Assembly (NCBI RefSeq): GCF_008329965.1
Contig: NZ_CP036150.1
Span: forward strand, 1,488,001-1,552,000
From: Oceanispirochaeta crateris
GTDB lineage: Bacteria; Spirochaetota; Spirochaetia; DSM-2461
Length of the DNA stretch: 64,000 nucleotides
Direction: 5' to 3'
Part shown: one piece after another, positions 1 to 10,387 of the stretch
Numbering within the stretch: the stretch's first letter is position 1
Layout of the letters: each line of letters begins with the position of its first letter
Position numbers and translations under genes: made by a program
The notes under the pieces: generated by a model
What the model was told of the DNA's origin: nothing
The model's input: the letters and a program-made list of their open reading frames with translations, nothing else
Database searches by the model: none

Positions 1-423
1 AAGATATTGAATACCAGGATAAGTTGATTCCATGGATTCAAGAATTTTTGAAAATTCTTCCTCATTTTCAATCCCTGAAATACTCATATGGAAATCATCA
101 AAACTCTTGAGAACCCTATTGCTGATATCATCTTTCACAACATAAATGGGAAGAATGAGATCCATGGCCAACTTCATTTTTTTCTCAGTTGCTTCCTGAT
201 TAATAAATGTAAGAGGTTTCTCCAGGATGACATCTTCGGTAACGATATCCCCTTCCTTATAGTTATAAAAGGATTCTCTCAAAAAGATTTTATCGAATTG
301 TGTCAATATGAGTATTGTCAGAACGATGATAAAATAATACATGATCAGAATTTTTCTGTTCATAGTAGAATTATCTTTCACCAGTGTGTGTTCAAGAAAA
401 TTAATTCGTATGTTCTTGTTCAT
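1..423 (-). CDS. PgpH/YqfF-like 7TM-HD family membrane protein, N-terminal part (runs off the window)
   Basis: The first 141 codons are visible; the reading frame stays open to the window edge. The start ATG (421-423) lies inside the end of phoH, overlapping it by 23 nt. A short polar leader is followed by one hydrophobic segment (about residues 33-47, ILIMYYFIIVLTILILT) and then an extracytoplasmic region containing a YKEGDIVTEDVILEKP stretch. That layout is typical of the extracellular domain (7TMR-HDED) of HD phosphohydrolases such as PgpH, which degrade cyclic di-AMP in Firmicutes. The phoH-yqfF-ybeY gene order is common in bacteria and supports the call. The HD catalytic domain is outside the window, so the enzymatic role is inferred from family and context only. 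Confidence 0.7.
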   Translation of the reverse strand, partial: MNKNIRINFLEHTLVKDNSTMNRKILIMYYFIIVLTILILTQFDKIFLRESFYNYKEGDIVTEDVILEKPLTFINQEATEKKMKLAMDLILPIYVVKDDISNRVLKSFDDFHMSISGIENEEEFSKILESMESTYPGIQYL

Positions 424-1363
424 AAGCCTCTAATATTTTTTTAACTAATGGATGGCGCACAACATCGCCTCTTTGAAACGATGAAAAACCGATGCCTTCC
501 ACATTTTTCAAAATCCCAGCCGCCTGGATCAATCCTGATTTTTCTTTACAAGGGAGATCAATCTGTGTCAAATCTCCTGTTATTATAGCCCGGGAACCTT
601 CTCCTAACCTCGTAAGAAACATTTTCATCTGTTCCTGGGTTGTGTTCTGAGCTTCATCAAGGACGATAATACAGTTTTTTAGACTACGCCCTCTCATATA
701 GGCTAAAGGTGAAATCTCATAAAGATTCATTTCATGCATCTTTTGAAAGGCTGAAGTTGTTAGAACCTCCTCCATAGCATCAAATAAAGGCTTTAGATAA
801 GGATCCAACTTTTGTGTTAGATCTCCAGGAAGATATCCCAGATTCTCACCAGCTTCAATAACAGGTCTTGAAAGGACGAGCTTTCGAAACCGTCTATTGA
901 GAATCTCTCCCAGAGCATAAGCGATAGCCAGGAAAGTTTTCCCTGTACCGGCGGGGCCTACTCCAAAGGATAGATCATGATTCTGCATGGATGAGATATA
1001 ACGGGCCTGATTCAGGTTTCTCGGGGTGATTCTGCTGATTCCCCCGGGTATATTAATTTCATGACTTAGAAAATCCCGGCTTCTCAGATCCGGATCGTTT
1101 TCTATATGCGTGTGAAACAGGGTCTCAATCATATAAGGATCGGGGATCTTTTTCTGCTTAACCGAGAAGAGTAAATCATTGAGAATTGATTCAAAAACAG
1201 TATTAAGTTCACTGTTTTCGGGTGCAAGATGGATTTCATTGCCTCTTGTAAAGATACGAGTTTGCAATAATTTTTCCAACTGCTTGAGATTCCGGTCATT
1301 TGGTCCACAGATCTTACTCAGGGTATCCGGATCTTCAATAACGATCATATCAGTGCTTATCAA
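401..1363 (-). CDS. phoH: PhoH family ATPase
   Basis: A 320-residue PhoH-like P-loop ATPase. Walker A is GPAGTGKT (136-143) and Walker B is VLDEAQN (234-240), followed by the family-typical ITGDLTQIDL block (about 261-270). An N-terminal KH-like segment precedes the ATPase domain, as in bacterial PhoH proteins. The start is probably TTG at 1361-1363, because AAGGA lies 7 nt upstream; an in-frame ATG lies 15 nt further in. The gene overlaps the next, PgpH-like, gene by 23 nt, which suggests translational coupling. PhoH proteins are linked to RNA metabolism and stress, but the precise substrate is not known from this sequence. Confidence 0.93.
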   Translation of the reverse strand: MISTDMIVIEDPDTLSKICGPNDRNLKQLEKLLQTRIFTRGNEIHLAPENSELNTVFESILNDLLFSVKQKKIPDPYMIETLFHTHIENDPDLRSRDFLSHEINIPGGISRITPRNLNQARYISSMQNHDLSFGVGPAGTGKTFLAIAYALGEILNRRFRKLVLSRPVIEAGENLGYLPGDLTQKLDPYLKPLFDAMEEVLTTSAFQKMHEMNLYEISPLAYMRGRSLKNCIIVLDEAQNTTQEQMKMFLTRLGEGSRAIITGDLTQIDLPCKEKSGLIQAAGILKNVEGIGFSSFQRGDVVRHPLVKKILEAYEQEHTN

Positions 1364-1428
1364 ATAAAATCCTTAATAAATGACAGTTTAACGCCACTTC
1401 AATGGCATAGTCAAGAACTCTAAACTAC

Positions 1429-4400
1429 TCATTGATTGTCCACACTCCACAGATCATCCTCTCTTTGTATCAGGGTTTTGATTTGAGGAATAGGGTTCCA
1501 GACAAGGGCAATGGAAAACTCAGAATACCAGTCATAAGAATTGTCCACAAATTTTGGGTATCCTGAATAAAGGAATGTTAAATCCCAGTCTCTTAGGTGA
1601 TGAACTAGTTCCAGTCCAATCTTTTCCAAATTAAAATTCGAATCATATCTGTCTTGTTGATCAGGACTAAAAATATTAACCGATTTATACAAGTCTTCCC
1701 AGAAGCTGTAATTTTCCTGTATGCCCAGCTTATCCCTATAATGTTCAAAATATAGATACATATTTTTATTGCTGGAGGTCATACTGAAATTCAAATCCAA
1801 AAATTGGAAAATACTATAATTGAAAGACCAGTTCAAACTGAGAGTATTATTATTATATTGCTGAAGATTAACCTGCCAGTCAACGTTCAGATCTGTATCG
1901 AAATTGATTCTGTTATTCCACAAAGGTTCTTTAATGAGATCCAGAGTATACCCTGTATTGAACAGAGAAGGAACAAAGGAATCATCTTCCTGTACCCATG
2001 AATAGCTTGATATATCCCACTCATAAGGTGTTGTATATTCATGTGTATAGGCGGCATAAAAACCAAAAGTATCGACCCTTGAAACACTCTTGGTCAGACT
2101 CTTTTCTTCAAAATCATATTCTAATGTCTGATTCAAAGAGATTCCTTCCATCGGTGTATAGGATGACGTAAAAGTAAGGGGCAAAAATGTCCATTCGTCG
2201 TCCTCTTTCTCAATGGTCTGAGAAACACTGGAACTCCAGTTGAAAATATTATACCCCGCCTTATGTGTATAGGTTTCTTTTGATTCCAAAGGTGGAAGAA
2301 TAAAACTGGAACTACTGGAAACAAACGCATTACCCGCATCGTATTTTATAAACATTCCAGTTTTATGCTGATTGATTCGATCTTCATCCCACGCGGCCCA
2401 AACTTCATCATAAACGGGGGTTCCACCATCTTCATAACTATCAAATGTTTTTTCATAGAGTTGATTGTCAAAATTGTAACTGAAATTAGAACTGGAGAAT
2501 TCATCTATATCTTTTAACGGGAAATACTGGCTGCTTAGCTTGTTATTCCAATCTATAGAAATGGATCTGTAGTCGGTCAGTCTCTGTGAATAATCCACAT
2601 CATCCTGATCAAGGCCAAATACATTTAGATGAGAACGATAGTTATTTGTATAGGTATTAACATTGATGATAGAAACCCGCTTGTCGAAAAAACGATTATC
2701 AAAGGTGGTTGAAAGACGGTTATTAAACTGCAATGTGGACTCATCCAGTTCAAAATTAATATCTTCGGGTTTATCCCATTCAGAGTTATCAGTGGTTCCC
2801 TCCACATTTATGAGAGAACTGATGGTGTATGTAAAAGAGTTTTCATATAAAACAGACTCTTGATTATGTAAATTTTCTGTCCAGAATTCACCAGGAAGCA
2901 GGGACTCAGACGGGCTATCGTCCTCCTTCTCCTCTTCCTTTTTCTCATCCCAGGGAGGAACGAGAAGATCCTTGTCATCTGACTCAGGAGGGACCTCCTG
3001 AGTCGAAGCCCAACCCCAGCCATCCCTGCTTGAATAAGAAAGAGGAGTTCCCGAAACAGTTAACTGTGCATAGGGAAATGCAATGCTGTCTGGATAAAAA
3101 AATACACGGGATGGAGAAAGAGAACTATCCACTGACTCATTGTCCCGGCGGTTCCACTCCATATTGAAACGAATAGGATTAATGCCGATTGAACTCACAT
3201 ATGGTTTTAACTGTTCTGGTTGAAAAATCTTGCTATAGGACACGGTCCAATCCATGTCTGTCACCGTGTCCGGCAGATCTTCATCACTCGTATTGGAAGT
3301 TAAAGCCGAATTCAACCAGTCAAAGGATTCATCTCGATCCATAAAATCTTCATTAAAATAAGGATCTGAATAAAAAGGCAAGTCTCCGCTTATGCCTGCA
3401 AAGGTAAAAGAGAGATCATTCCCCCAGCGAAAGGGAATGTCATAACTCCCCAGGGCTGTGCTATTCCACTGTGAAACATACTCACCAGAATCATTTTCAA
3501 AATAAATATTTCCAGAGCTATCAATATTGCGACTGACACCAATTCCACTGGTAAAATCAATTGTATTAGAGCTTTTACCGCTGAAGGAACCGTCAATACC
3601 CGTATAAGCTCCCAGACGGGAATACCAGTCGGCCATGATTTTCAGGGTATCATCAGAAACATCCGAAGATGAATTCAGTTTTTCCTTTTTCATGAGGTAA
3701 AGGCCTTCCCGAACCTCTTCATACTCTTGATCTGAGGAGCTTCCCAGGCTTAAAAATGAAAAATCATCACTTTTCTCTTTCTGACCAATGAGGTAGGTGG
3801 TGGTCTGCAAAAAGGTACCATTGAGGGTCTTAGTTCCAATGACCGGATTAAAAATCATTTCATTCCCTGGTTTATAATAAAAAGGAATGTAAATAAGAGG
3901 GATATGCCCAAGGTAGAGGATTCCATTCAGAACACCCCATTCCTGGGGGCCCATAAGCCAGAGCTTTGATGCTTTCAGTTGAAAATCAGGATCATCCCGG
4001 TTCTGTGTTTTAATAGAACCGTCATCCAGGATGAAGATACCACCGGAACCGGATTTCCGGATTGTCTCCCCTGTAAAATAGAAGGTATATTCCTCACCAT
4101 CTACGATTTCCTTTCTAAAAGAGGTCCCCTTGAAGATAAGCCCGCTCCAGGAGGTAATGGAAAAATCCAGACTATCCCCATAAAACACATCCTCTGTATC
4201 ACCTGAGATAAGGGTATACTTTAAATTGCCCCGGGCCGTTATGATTTGCCTTTCCTGATTGAATACAAGTTCATCGGCAATGATGATATGACGTCTGGGA
4301 TTGGCCCCCTGCTCTTCCATTTCAACTTCGACATTTCCCTTCAAAAGGATCATCTGCTCATCATTTTCTTCTATGGTAAAATAGTCAGTATTGTAGGCTG

Positions 4401-4746
4401 ATCGGACAGTAATAATAGAAACATTTTCATTGATTTTTCGGTTATCCGATGGCTTTAAGCCGTAATAATTTAAAAGCTGAGTCCGAAGGGCCTGAGTATT
4501 GCCACTTTCTGATAATTTTAAAGAACTGCACCAGGCTACTAATTCATAATAACCGGCCGTTTCAATGTCTTTGATCAGTGTTTTTTCATACAAAGAAAGG
4601 TTTTTCTCATGAGGATCGGGCTCTATTTCGGAAGAATCTTCCGAAATTAGGGGGGAAAGTTCATCTAAGACCTCACTTTCCTGAGAGACAAGAAAGGACA
4701 AAATGAGAAAGAAAAATAAAGTTGCACTGACAAGGTGTTTATTCAT
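1429..4746 (-). CDS. LptD/OstA-like outer-membrane protein
   Basis: A large exported protein of 1105 residues beginning with a signal peptide (MNKHLVSATLFFFLILSFLVS). After a spacer, about residues 110-240 carry the OstA/LptA-like jellyroll pattern of short beta strands (for example ILLKGNVEVEM, IIADELVFNQERQIITARGNLKY). The remainder is dominated by alternating aromatic/polar beta strands, as in an outer-membrane barrel. An acidic, Pro-rich stretch (EKKEEEKEDD, near residue 610) interrupts it. The C-terminus is not a canonical terminal Phe. LptD inserts LPS in Proteobacteria; spirochaete homologues are longer and their lipid cargo is uncertain. It sits 2 nt downstream of uvrA and may be co-transcribed with it. 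Confidence 0.75.
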   Translation of the reverse strand: MNKHLVSATLFFFLILSFLVSQESEVLDELSPLISEDSSEIEPDPHEKNLSLYEKTLIKDIETAGYYELVAWCSSLKLSESGNTQALRTQLLNYYGLKPSDNRKINENVSIITVRSAYNTDYFTIEENDEQMILLKGNVEVEMEEQGANPRRHIIIADELVFNQERQIITARGNLKYTLISGDTEDVFYGDSLDFSITSWSGLIFKGTSFRKEIVDGEEYTFYFTGETIRKSGSGGIFILDDGSIKTQNRDDPDFQLKASKLWLMGPQEWGVLNGILYLGHIPLIYIPFYYKPGNEMIFNPVIGTKTLNGTFLQTTTYLIGQKEKSDDFSFLSLGSSSDQEYEEVREGLYLMKKEKLNSSSDVSDDTLKIMADWYSRLGAYTGIDGSFSGKSSNTIDFTSGIGVSRNIDSSGNIYFENDSGEYVSQWNSTALGSYDIPFRWGNDLSFTFAGISGDLPFYSDPYFNEDFMDRDESFDWLNSALTSNTSDEDLPDTVTDMDWTVSYSKIFQPEQLKPYVSSIGINPIRFNMEWNRRDNESVDSSLSPSRVFFYPDSIAFPYAQLTVSGTPLSYSSRDGWGWASTQEVPPESDDKDLLVPPWDEKKEEEKEDDSPSESLLPGEFWTENLHNQESVLYENSFTYTISSLINVEGTTDNSEWDKPEDINFELDESTLQFNNRLSTTFDNRFFDKRVSIINVNTYTNNYRSHLNVFGLDQDDVDYSQRLTDYRSISIDWNNKLSSQYFPLKDIDEFSSSNFSYNFDNQLYEKTFDSYEDGGTPVYDEVWAAWDEDRINQHKTGMFIKYDAGNAFVSSSSSFILPPLESKETYTHKAGYNIFNWSSSVSQTIEKEDDEWTFLPLTFTSSYTPMEGISLNQTLEYDFEEKSLTKSVSRVDTFGFYAAYTHEYTTPYEWDISSYSWVQEDDSFVPSLFNTGYTLDLIKEPLWNNRINFDTDLNVDWQVNLQQYNNNTLSLNWSFNYSIFQFLDLNFSMTSSNKNMYLYFEHYRDKLGIQENYSFWEDLYKSVNIFSPDQQDRYDSNFNLEKIGLELVHHLRDWDLTFLYSGYPKFVDNSYDWYSEFSIALVWNPIPQIKTLIQREDDLWSVDNQ

Positions 4747-4748
4747 GC

Positions 4749-7562
4749 TCAGGGAAGAAGTTCTTTTAAAAACCGTCCAGTATAGGATTTTTTACATTTA
4801 GCCACTTCTTCAGGGGTTCCTGCAACTAGAAGATATCCCCCTTTATCTCCTCCTTCCGGTCCTAGATCAATAACATGATCAGAAACTTTGATGACATCAA
4901 GGTTGTGCTCGATCATACAGATTGTATTCTTTTTGTCCACAAGAGTTTGTAGGACCTCCAAAAGCTGTTTTACATCGGCGAAATGAAGTCCCGTGGTTGG
5001 TTCATCTATGATGTAAAAAGTTTTTCCAGTCTGCCTCTTTGATAATTCCAGAGCCAGTTTAACACGCTGGGCCTCTCCACCGGATAAAGTCAGTGCAGAC
5101 TGTCCCAAATTGATATAGCCCAAACCGACGGACTGAAGAGTCCTGCATTTGTGGGCTATGGAAGGAATAGCTGAGAAAAAGACAACCGCCTCATCAATGG
5201 AAAGTTCCAATACTTCGTGAATATTTTTGCCCTTATACCGGATTTCCAATGTTTCTCTGTTAAATCTCTTTCCTTTACAAACATCACAGGTGACATAAAC
5301 ATCGGGGAGAAAATGCATTTCAATCTTCTGTGTTCCCGCCCCCTGGCAATTCTCGCAGCGTCCACCCTTTACATTGAATGAAAAGCGTCCCGGTTTGTAG
5401 CCTCTGGCTTTGGAGTCCGGTAGGGAGGCGAAGAGATCACGGATGGGGGTAAATAATCCGACATAGGTAGCCGGGTTAGACCGGGGAGTTCTGCCGATGG
5501 CACTCTGGTCAATGCAGATGACCTTATCAATATTTTCCATACCGGAAATGCTTTTACATTCCCCTACGGGGTGCTTTGTTCTATTGATCTGATTGTTCAA
5601 ACCAGGATAAAGAATATCCGTGAGCAGTGTAGATTTACCAGAGCCTGAAACCCCGGTGATCACTGTCATAGTTCCCAAAGGAATAGTGATGTCAAGATTT
5701 TTAAGGTTGTGTTCATTTGCCCCTTTCACCACAATGGATTGACCCGTTCCTTCCCGCCTTTTTGCGGGGATATCGATCGTAATAGCTCCGCTTAGAAATT
5801 GACCTGTGGGACTTTCGGGATTAGTTAAAATATCTTCCAGTGTTCCTTCTGCGGCTATCCGGCCTCCATGAACACCAGCACCGGGACCAATATCCACAAT
5901 ATAATCTGCGGTTCTCAAAGTTTGTTCATCATGCTCTACGACAATGAGGGTGTTGCCGATATCACGCAAATGCTTGAGTGTATTGATCAGACGCTCATTA
6001 TCTCTTTGATGAAGCCCAATGGTCGGTTCATCCAGGATATACAGGACTCCCACCAAGGATGACCCAATCTGGGTCGCTAAACGGATTCTCTGAGCTTCAC
6101 CGCCTGAGAGTGTTGCAGCTTCCCTGTGAAGGGTAAGATATTCAAGGCCGACACTTTCGAGGAAACTCAAACGGTTGCGGATCTCCTTCAAGATCTGCTC
6201 GGCGATATGCTGCTCCGTTTCATTGAGTTCCAGAGAATTGAAAAAATCAGAACCTTCTTTAATTGATAACTGAGACAGATCATCAATATTCTTGTCATGA
6301 ACCTTAACATGAAGCGATTCTGTTCTGAGCCTTTTCCCCCCGCAACTGTGACAGGTTTTCTTTTCCATAAAACCTTCAATCCAATCTTTCATGGAATCGG
6401 AAGAACTCTCTTTATATCGCCGTTTCAGATCATCAATGATGCCCTTATACTCGGAAGTGTATTCAAACCTTCCGGTTCCTTCTTTGTTTTCATAAAGGAC
6501 TTCAATCTTATCCTCAGTACCATATAGCATTATTTCAAGGATTTTTTCATCCAGATCTTCCAAAGGAGTATCTAGGGAAAAATCATAGAAACTGGATAGA
6601 GCCTCAAACCAGCTTCGATGCCAATTGGCTTTAGGGTTATAAGGAGCCACGCCATGTTTATTAAATGAAAGGCTAAGATCGGGAAAGATTTTATCTCTTG
6701 AAAACTCAAGAGTCTGACCAAGACCGGAACAATCGGGACAGGCTCCATAGGGGTTATTAAAACTAAAGAGTCGGGGCTGAAGCTCAGGCATACTGAAACC
6801 GCAGCTGGGACAAGAATTTTTTTCTGAAAAATACTGTTCTGAACCTTCGCCCTTATCCATGATGATGACCTGTCCCTCAGAGAGAGTCAGAGCTGTTTCG
6901 ATGGATTGAGTCAGACGGGAGATCGTTTCATTTGTGAGTTTAACCCGGTCTACGACAACTTCGATAGAGTGCTTTTTATTCTTTTCGAGTTTGATTTCTT
7001 CTTCTAGGGACAGGATCTCCCCGTCGATGCGAACTCTGACAAATCCTGACTTTAAAGCATCTTCCAATATTTTTTTATGCTCCCCCTTCTTTCCCTTAAC
7101 CAGGGGAGAGAGAATCACAAGTTTACTGCCTTCAGGCTTTGACCTCACAGCATCGATGATCTGATCGACCGATTGCTCTTTGATTAGAATATTGCATTTA
7201 GGACAGTAAGGTATGCCTATACGGGCAAAAAGAAGGCGGAGATAATCATATATTTCTGTGATGGTTCCAACGGTGGAACGAGGATTTTTATGAGTTGTTT
7301 TCTGTTCAATTGAAATTGCGGGAGATAATCCTTCAATGTAGTCCACATCGGGTTTATCCATTCGGCCCAGAAACTGTCGTGCATAAGCAGAGAGAGACTC
7401 GACATACCGCCTCTGTCCCTCTGCAAAAATTGTATCAAATGCCAGAGAGGACTTCCCGCTGCCGCTAAGCCCTGAAATAACGATAAATTTATCACGGGGT
7501 AGTTCCAGATTTATATTTTTTAGGTTGTGTTCTCTGGCGCCTTTAATGATTAGGTTTTTCAT
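4749..7562 (-). CDS. uvrA: Excinuclease ABC subunit A (UvrA)
   Basis: A full-length 937-residue UvrA, the damage-recognition ATPase of nucleotide excision repair. There are two ABC modules: the first Walker A is GLSGSGKS (31-38), the second GVSGSGKS (around 635), and both halves contain the LSGGEAQR signature. Zinc-finger cysteines are visible as CPKC, CPSC/CPDC, CHSCGG and CENC/CDVC pairs. The start ATG and length match the family. It is followed 2 nt later by the lptD-like gene. Its partner uvrB lies separately at about 24.3 kb, so the two are not one operon here. Confidence 0.98.
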   Translation of the reverse strand: MKNLIIKGAREHNLKNINLELPRDKFIVISGLSGSGKSSLAFDTIFAEGQRRYVESLSAYARQFLGRMDKPDVDYIEGLSPAISIEQKTTHKNPRSTVGTITEIYDYLRLLFARIGIPYCPKCNILIKEQSVDQIIDAVRSKPEGSKLVILSPLVKGKKGEHKKILEDALKSGFVRVRIDGEILSLEEEIKLEKNKKHSIEVVVDRVKLTNETISRLTQSIETALTLSEGQVIIMDKGEGSEQYFSEKNSCPSCGFSMPELQPRLFSFNNPYGACPDCSGLGQTLEFSRDKIFPDLSLSFNKHGVAPYNPKANWHRSWFEALSSFYDFSLDTPLEDLDEKILEIMLYGTEDKIEVLYENKEGTGRFEYTSEYKGIIDDLKRRYKESSSDSMKDWIEGFMEKKTCHSCGGKRLRTESLHVKVHDKNIDDLSQLSIKEGSDFFNSLELNETEQHIAEQILKEIRNRLSFLESVGLEYLTLHREAATLSGGEAQRIRLATQIGSSLVGVLYILDEPTIGLHQRDNERLINTLKHLRDIGNTLIVVEHDEQTLRTADYIVDIGPGAGVHGGRIAAEGTLEDILTNPESPTGQFLSGAITIDIPAKRREGTGQSIVVKGANEHNLKNLDITIPLGTMTVITGVSGSGKSTLLTDILYPGLNNQINRTKHPVGECKSISGMENIDKVICIDQSAIGRTPRSNPATYVGLFTPIRDLFASLPDSKARGYKPGRFSFNVKGGRCENCQGAGTQKIEMHFLPDVYVTCDVCKGKRFNRETLEIRYKGKNIHEVLELSIDEAVVFFSAIPSIAHKCRTLQSVGLGYINLGQSALTLSGGEAQRVKLALELSKRQTGKTFYIIDEPTTGLHFADVKQLLEVLQTLVDKKNTICMIEHNLDVIKVSDHVIDLGPEGGDKGGYLLVAGTPEEVAKCKKSYTGRFLKELLP

Positions 7563-7581
7563 TCAGGTACTTTACTCCTGT

Positions 7582-8700
7582 TCAGTACTTTAAAAAAGGG
7601 GTTTCTAGTTCTGGATTTTTAATTTTTTCTAGAGCGAGGGTTTTCCAGGTACTATTATGACTGCTCATGGTTAAAAGAGACCATAATTCCATGGCTCTAT
7701 CCGGGATGCCTTCTTGATAAAGGGCTTCTCCAATAAAATAGAGAGCACTGTAAAGAGTTTCCAAATTCAGAAAGGAGTTCTCTCCCAAATGGTTTTCAAG
7801 CTTTAAGAGAGTATATAAAGACGGTGACATATGAAAGGTCGAGAATGTCTCATTTATTATTTTTTCAGCCGCAATCCTGTCTTCTTCTATTTGTAAGGCT
7901 TTTAAGCTGTTTAAGTCTCTTTTAAACATAAAATCAGAACGGCTTAAACGGCAAAGATTCTCATAAACATCAATAAGAAACTCTTCATCATTTTCCCAGG
8001 CTTCTTCCATATCTACGGGAAAAGAAAAATCGGGATACCGGTCAATGAGGGACTCAATACCGGCACTGTATAAACTCAAAAGAGGATACAAATTCTTGAC
8101 AAGAGAACTCTTCCAGAGTCCTTCTCCACTATAAAAGCGTCCCAACCGGGATGTGGCTTCCAGAGAATAGGTCAACTGGAGCCGATACAAAAGGAGTAAT
8201 TTATCTATCCCCTCAGATTTCAGAACCTGTACATAAGAGTGCTCCCGCCTAATAACTTCACTATTCCTTTTCATTTCATTGTCAAAAATAGATAGGAGCA
8301 CCTGCTCATACTGGTCGTAATCTTTCTCATTGAGATAGATGTCAGAGAGACTGTAATAGATTTTCCATTTATCATCAGGGACATACAGGAACCTAGCATC
8401 TTGAATGGCTTCTTCATATCGTTCTTTAGCCAGAAGAGAATCTCCTTCGGCCTCATAAATCCGGCCGATCCAGTAAGTTGCCTCTGGAGTTAAAATGCCC
8501 TCTCCTGCAGACAGAGTTATCAGTTCAAGGGCCTCACTCAGCCGTCCTTGTTCGAACATTGCCAGCCCTTTTTCATAAAGTATCCATCCAGGTAAATCCT
8601 GTTTCTCCAGGGATTGACCACTGAGTGAAACAAGAGTCAGGAAGAAAATTCCTGCCGCAATTGTTCTAATTCTTCCAAAAATGCCTCTTTTGCCGAACAA
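7582..8700 (-). CDS. Exported TPR-repeat protein, function unknown
   Basis: A 372-residue protein with a basic N-terminus and a hydrophobic signal segment (about 13-28, ending near SLSGQS), followed by helical repeats resembling tetratricopeptides (for example residues 38-110, with ATYWIGRIYEAEGDSLLAKERYEEAI). It is probably periplasmic and involved in protein contacts; no catalytic motif is seen. The start appears to be TTG at 8698-8700: GGAGGG lies 7 nt upstream, inside ispG, and no ATG follows before the signal segment. The gene therefore overlaps the end of ispG by 64 nt. No specific function can be assigned. Confidence 0.8.
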   Translation of the reverse strand: MFGKRGIFGRIRTIAAGIFFLTLVSLSGQSLEKQDLPGWILYEKGLAMFEQGRLSEALELITLSAGEGILTPEATYWIGRIYEAEGDSLLAKERYEEAIQDARFLYVPDDKWKIYYSLSDIYLNEKDYDQYEQVLLSIFDNEMKRNSEVIRREHSYVQVLKSEGIDKLLLLYRLQLTYSLEATSRLGRFYSGEGLWKSSLVKNLYPLLSLYSAGIESLIDRYPDFSFPVDMEEAWENDEEFLIDVYENLCRLSRSDFMFKRDLNSLKALQIEEDRIAAEKIINETFSTFHMSPSLYTLLKLENHLGENSFLNLETLYSALYFIGEALYQEGIPDRAMELWSLLTMSSHNSTWKTLALEKIKNPELETPFLKY

Positions 8701-9698
8701 ATGTCTTCCCTCCGTATGATTTCACCCTGTTTGAAAATCAGGACCTGTTTCCCATTACCGGTGATACCAAGATCCGCATGCCTTGCCTCACCAGGTCCGT
8801 TTACTGAGCAGCCCATGACCGCCACAGAGGCTTCCAAGGGTAATGTATTGAGTTCTTCCTTAATCGATTCAAGAAACCCATGAGTATCAAAAGAAGTTCT
8901 GCCGCATTTTGGACAGGAAATAATCTTTATTCTCCCCTTTTTTAGACCCAGATTTGTCAGTAATTCTGATGCTGCCAAAATTTCATATTCAGGACTGTCA
9001 GAAATTGAAATTCTAATTGTTTCTCCAATACCCTCTTTGAGCAGCCCAGACAATCCTATGGTCGATTTAACAATGGCCGGAATAAGTGGTCCAGCCTCGG
9101 TAATCCCCAAATGGAGCGGATAATCATGATGCTTCCTGAATTCTTTATTTGAAAGATAAGTGACATCTATATCTGAAGATTTCAGAGAAATCACAATATC
9201 CCGAAACCCTTTACGTTCGAAAATTTCAAGATTTCCCTCAGCCGCTTCTACCAGTCTTTGACTCCTAGCTGAAGCAGACCATTCTCCTGATGTATTCAAA
9301 GAACCCTCATTGGCTCCGATTCTAATCACCGTACCATGATCAGCTGCGGCTGCAATGATTTCTTCTATTTTCCAGGATTCTCCGATATTTCCAGGATTGA
9401 TTCTAATTTTATGAAATCCCGCCTCAATGGCTTTTAAAGCAATTTTATAATCGAAATGAATATCACCAACGAGTGGCATAGTAGTTTTTTTGAGCAATGG
9501 AGCCAGCTGATCCACAGCCTGAAGATTTGGTAAGGCAAAACGAATAAGATCGCAACCTTTCCGATTCAGGTTATCCACCGCGGCGATGAGTGAATCATCA
9601 ACAATAGAGACCGGTTTATCCCACATTGTCTGAATACTGACAGGAGAACCTCCGCCCATGGGTACTGAACCGACTTGTATGATTCTGGATGTGGTCAA
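8637..9698 (-). CDS. ispG: 4-hydroxy-3-methylbut-2-en-1-yl diphosphate synthase (IspG/GcpE)
   Basis: A 353-residue IspG, the penultimate enzyme of the MEP isoprenoid pathway, which converts MEcPP to HMBPP using a [4Fe-4S] cluster. The cluster ligands are visible as CPKC (C262, C265) and C297 in MGCSVNGPGEA, with the conserved Glu nearby. The N-terminal TIM-barrel contains the VGDIHFDYKIAL and RINPGNIG motifs. The start is TTG with GGAGGG four nucleotides upstream. The C-terminus overlaps the TPR gene by 64 nt. ispE of the same pathway lies at about 60.4 kb. Confidence 0.97.
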   Translation of the reverse strand: MTTSRIIQVGSVPMGGGSPVSIQTMWDKPVSIVDDSLIAAVDNLNRKGCDLIRFALPNLQAVDQLAPLLKKTTMPLVGDIHFDYKIALKAIEAGFHKIRINPGNIGESWKIEEIIAAAADHGTVIRIGANEGSLNTSGEWSASARSQRLVEAAEGNLEIFERKGFRDIVISLKSSDIDVTYLSNKEFRKHHDYPLHLGITEAGPLIPAIVKSTIGLSGLLKEGIGETIRISISDSPEYEILAASELLTNLGLKKGRIKIISCPKCGRTSFDTHGFLESIKEELNTLPLEASVAVMGCSVNGPGEARHADLGITGNGKQVLIFKQGEIIRREDICSAKEAFLEELEQLRQEFSS

Positions 9699-9780
9699 TT
9701 GTCCCTCCTATAGGATTTGAACTCAAAAAGAGCCCTGATTTTTTCATATAAGCCGTAAAAGGCTCATAAGAATCATATTC

Positions 9781-9786
9781 ATTATA
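9781..9786 (-). promoter_or_regulatory. Possible -10 element upstream of ispG
   Basis: The minus strand reads TATAAT here, 82 nt upstream of the ispG start. No good -35 hexamer is seen at the right distance, so this is a weak promoter call. The rest of the 190-nt gap before the ATPase operon holds only the terminator hairpin. Confidence 0.25.
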
Positions 9787-9840
9787 GGTGATGATAGGAA
9801 AAGACTGAAGTATTATCCATAAAATCTGAAAAGGTGATCA

Positions 9841-9874
9841 AAAAAAATGACTCCTTTTCAGGAGTCATTTTTTA
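9841..9874 (-). terminator. Intrinsic terminator at the end of the V-type ATPase operon
   Basis: A 9-bp perfect stem, ATGACTCCT / AGGAGTCAT, with a 4-nt loop (9856-9859) is flanked by A and T runs on either side. It lies directly after the stop codon of the K-subunit gene. The flanking A/T runs make it usable in both directions. Confidence 0.85.
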
Positions 9875-9889
9875 TCGAATACCAACGAA

Positions 9890-10312
9890 TTAGAGGGCAC
9901 CCATCAGGAATACCATTGCAAAAAGAGCTACGGTCTCAATGACACCAAGAACCATAAGATAGTTCACAAAGCCTTTTCCTGTTTCACCCATGGCATCTGC
10001 GGCTCCAGCTCCAGCTTTTCCCTGTGCATAGGCAGAAGCACCCATGGCAAGTCCACCGAACAATCCCATCCCCAGAAGCTTCATTCCTTCAGCACCAGAA
10101 GCAAGCATCTGATTCATCAATATGAAACCGTAAATAGTCTGAGTCAGAGGAGCACCAACAAAAGCAACCAAGAGGAAGGGTGCAGGCTTATTTGCAGCAA
10201 AACATTTTTTCCAGGCACCGATAGCAGCCTGTCCGGCAACACCAGCTCCAAATGCAGATCCAAAACCAGCAAGTCCCAGTGCAGCAGCAAATCCCATCAA
10301 TCCAATATCCAT
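9890..10312 (-). CDS. ntpK: V-type ATP synthase subunit K (membrane rotor c-ring subunit)
   Basis: A 140-residue, four-helix proteolipid. Two alpha-helical hairpins are separated near residue 75, and the segments are rich in Gly and Ala, as in V-type c subunits. The ion-binding carboxylate is E126 in LGVIETVALF of the second hairpin; the matching place in the first hairpin holds Q58 (GAPLTQTIYG), so there is one carboxylate per protomer as in NtpK. Whether the ring binds sodium or protons cannot be settled by eye. It is the last gene of the operon, separated from subunit I by 170 nt that contain two hairpin repeats. Confidence 0.94.
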   Translation of the reverse strand: MDIGLMGFAAALGLAGFGSAFGAGVAGQAAIGAWKKCFAANKPAPFLLVAFVGAPLTQTIYGFILMNQMLASGAEGMKLLGMGLFGGLAMGASAYAQGKAGAGAADAMGETGKGFVNYLMVLGVIETVALFAMVFLMGAL

Positions 10313-10387
10313 AATATTCTCCTCATTTTACCGAACCCCCTCTGGAGTCTCGATGTTTCTAATTTATTATCAAGTTTCTACTTTGGC

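Noticed and set aside
88-444. Plus-strand 118-codon frame
   Set aside because: It is the antisense of the PgpH-like gene, which has a coherent membrane-protein sequence and a phoH-coupled start.
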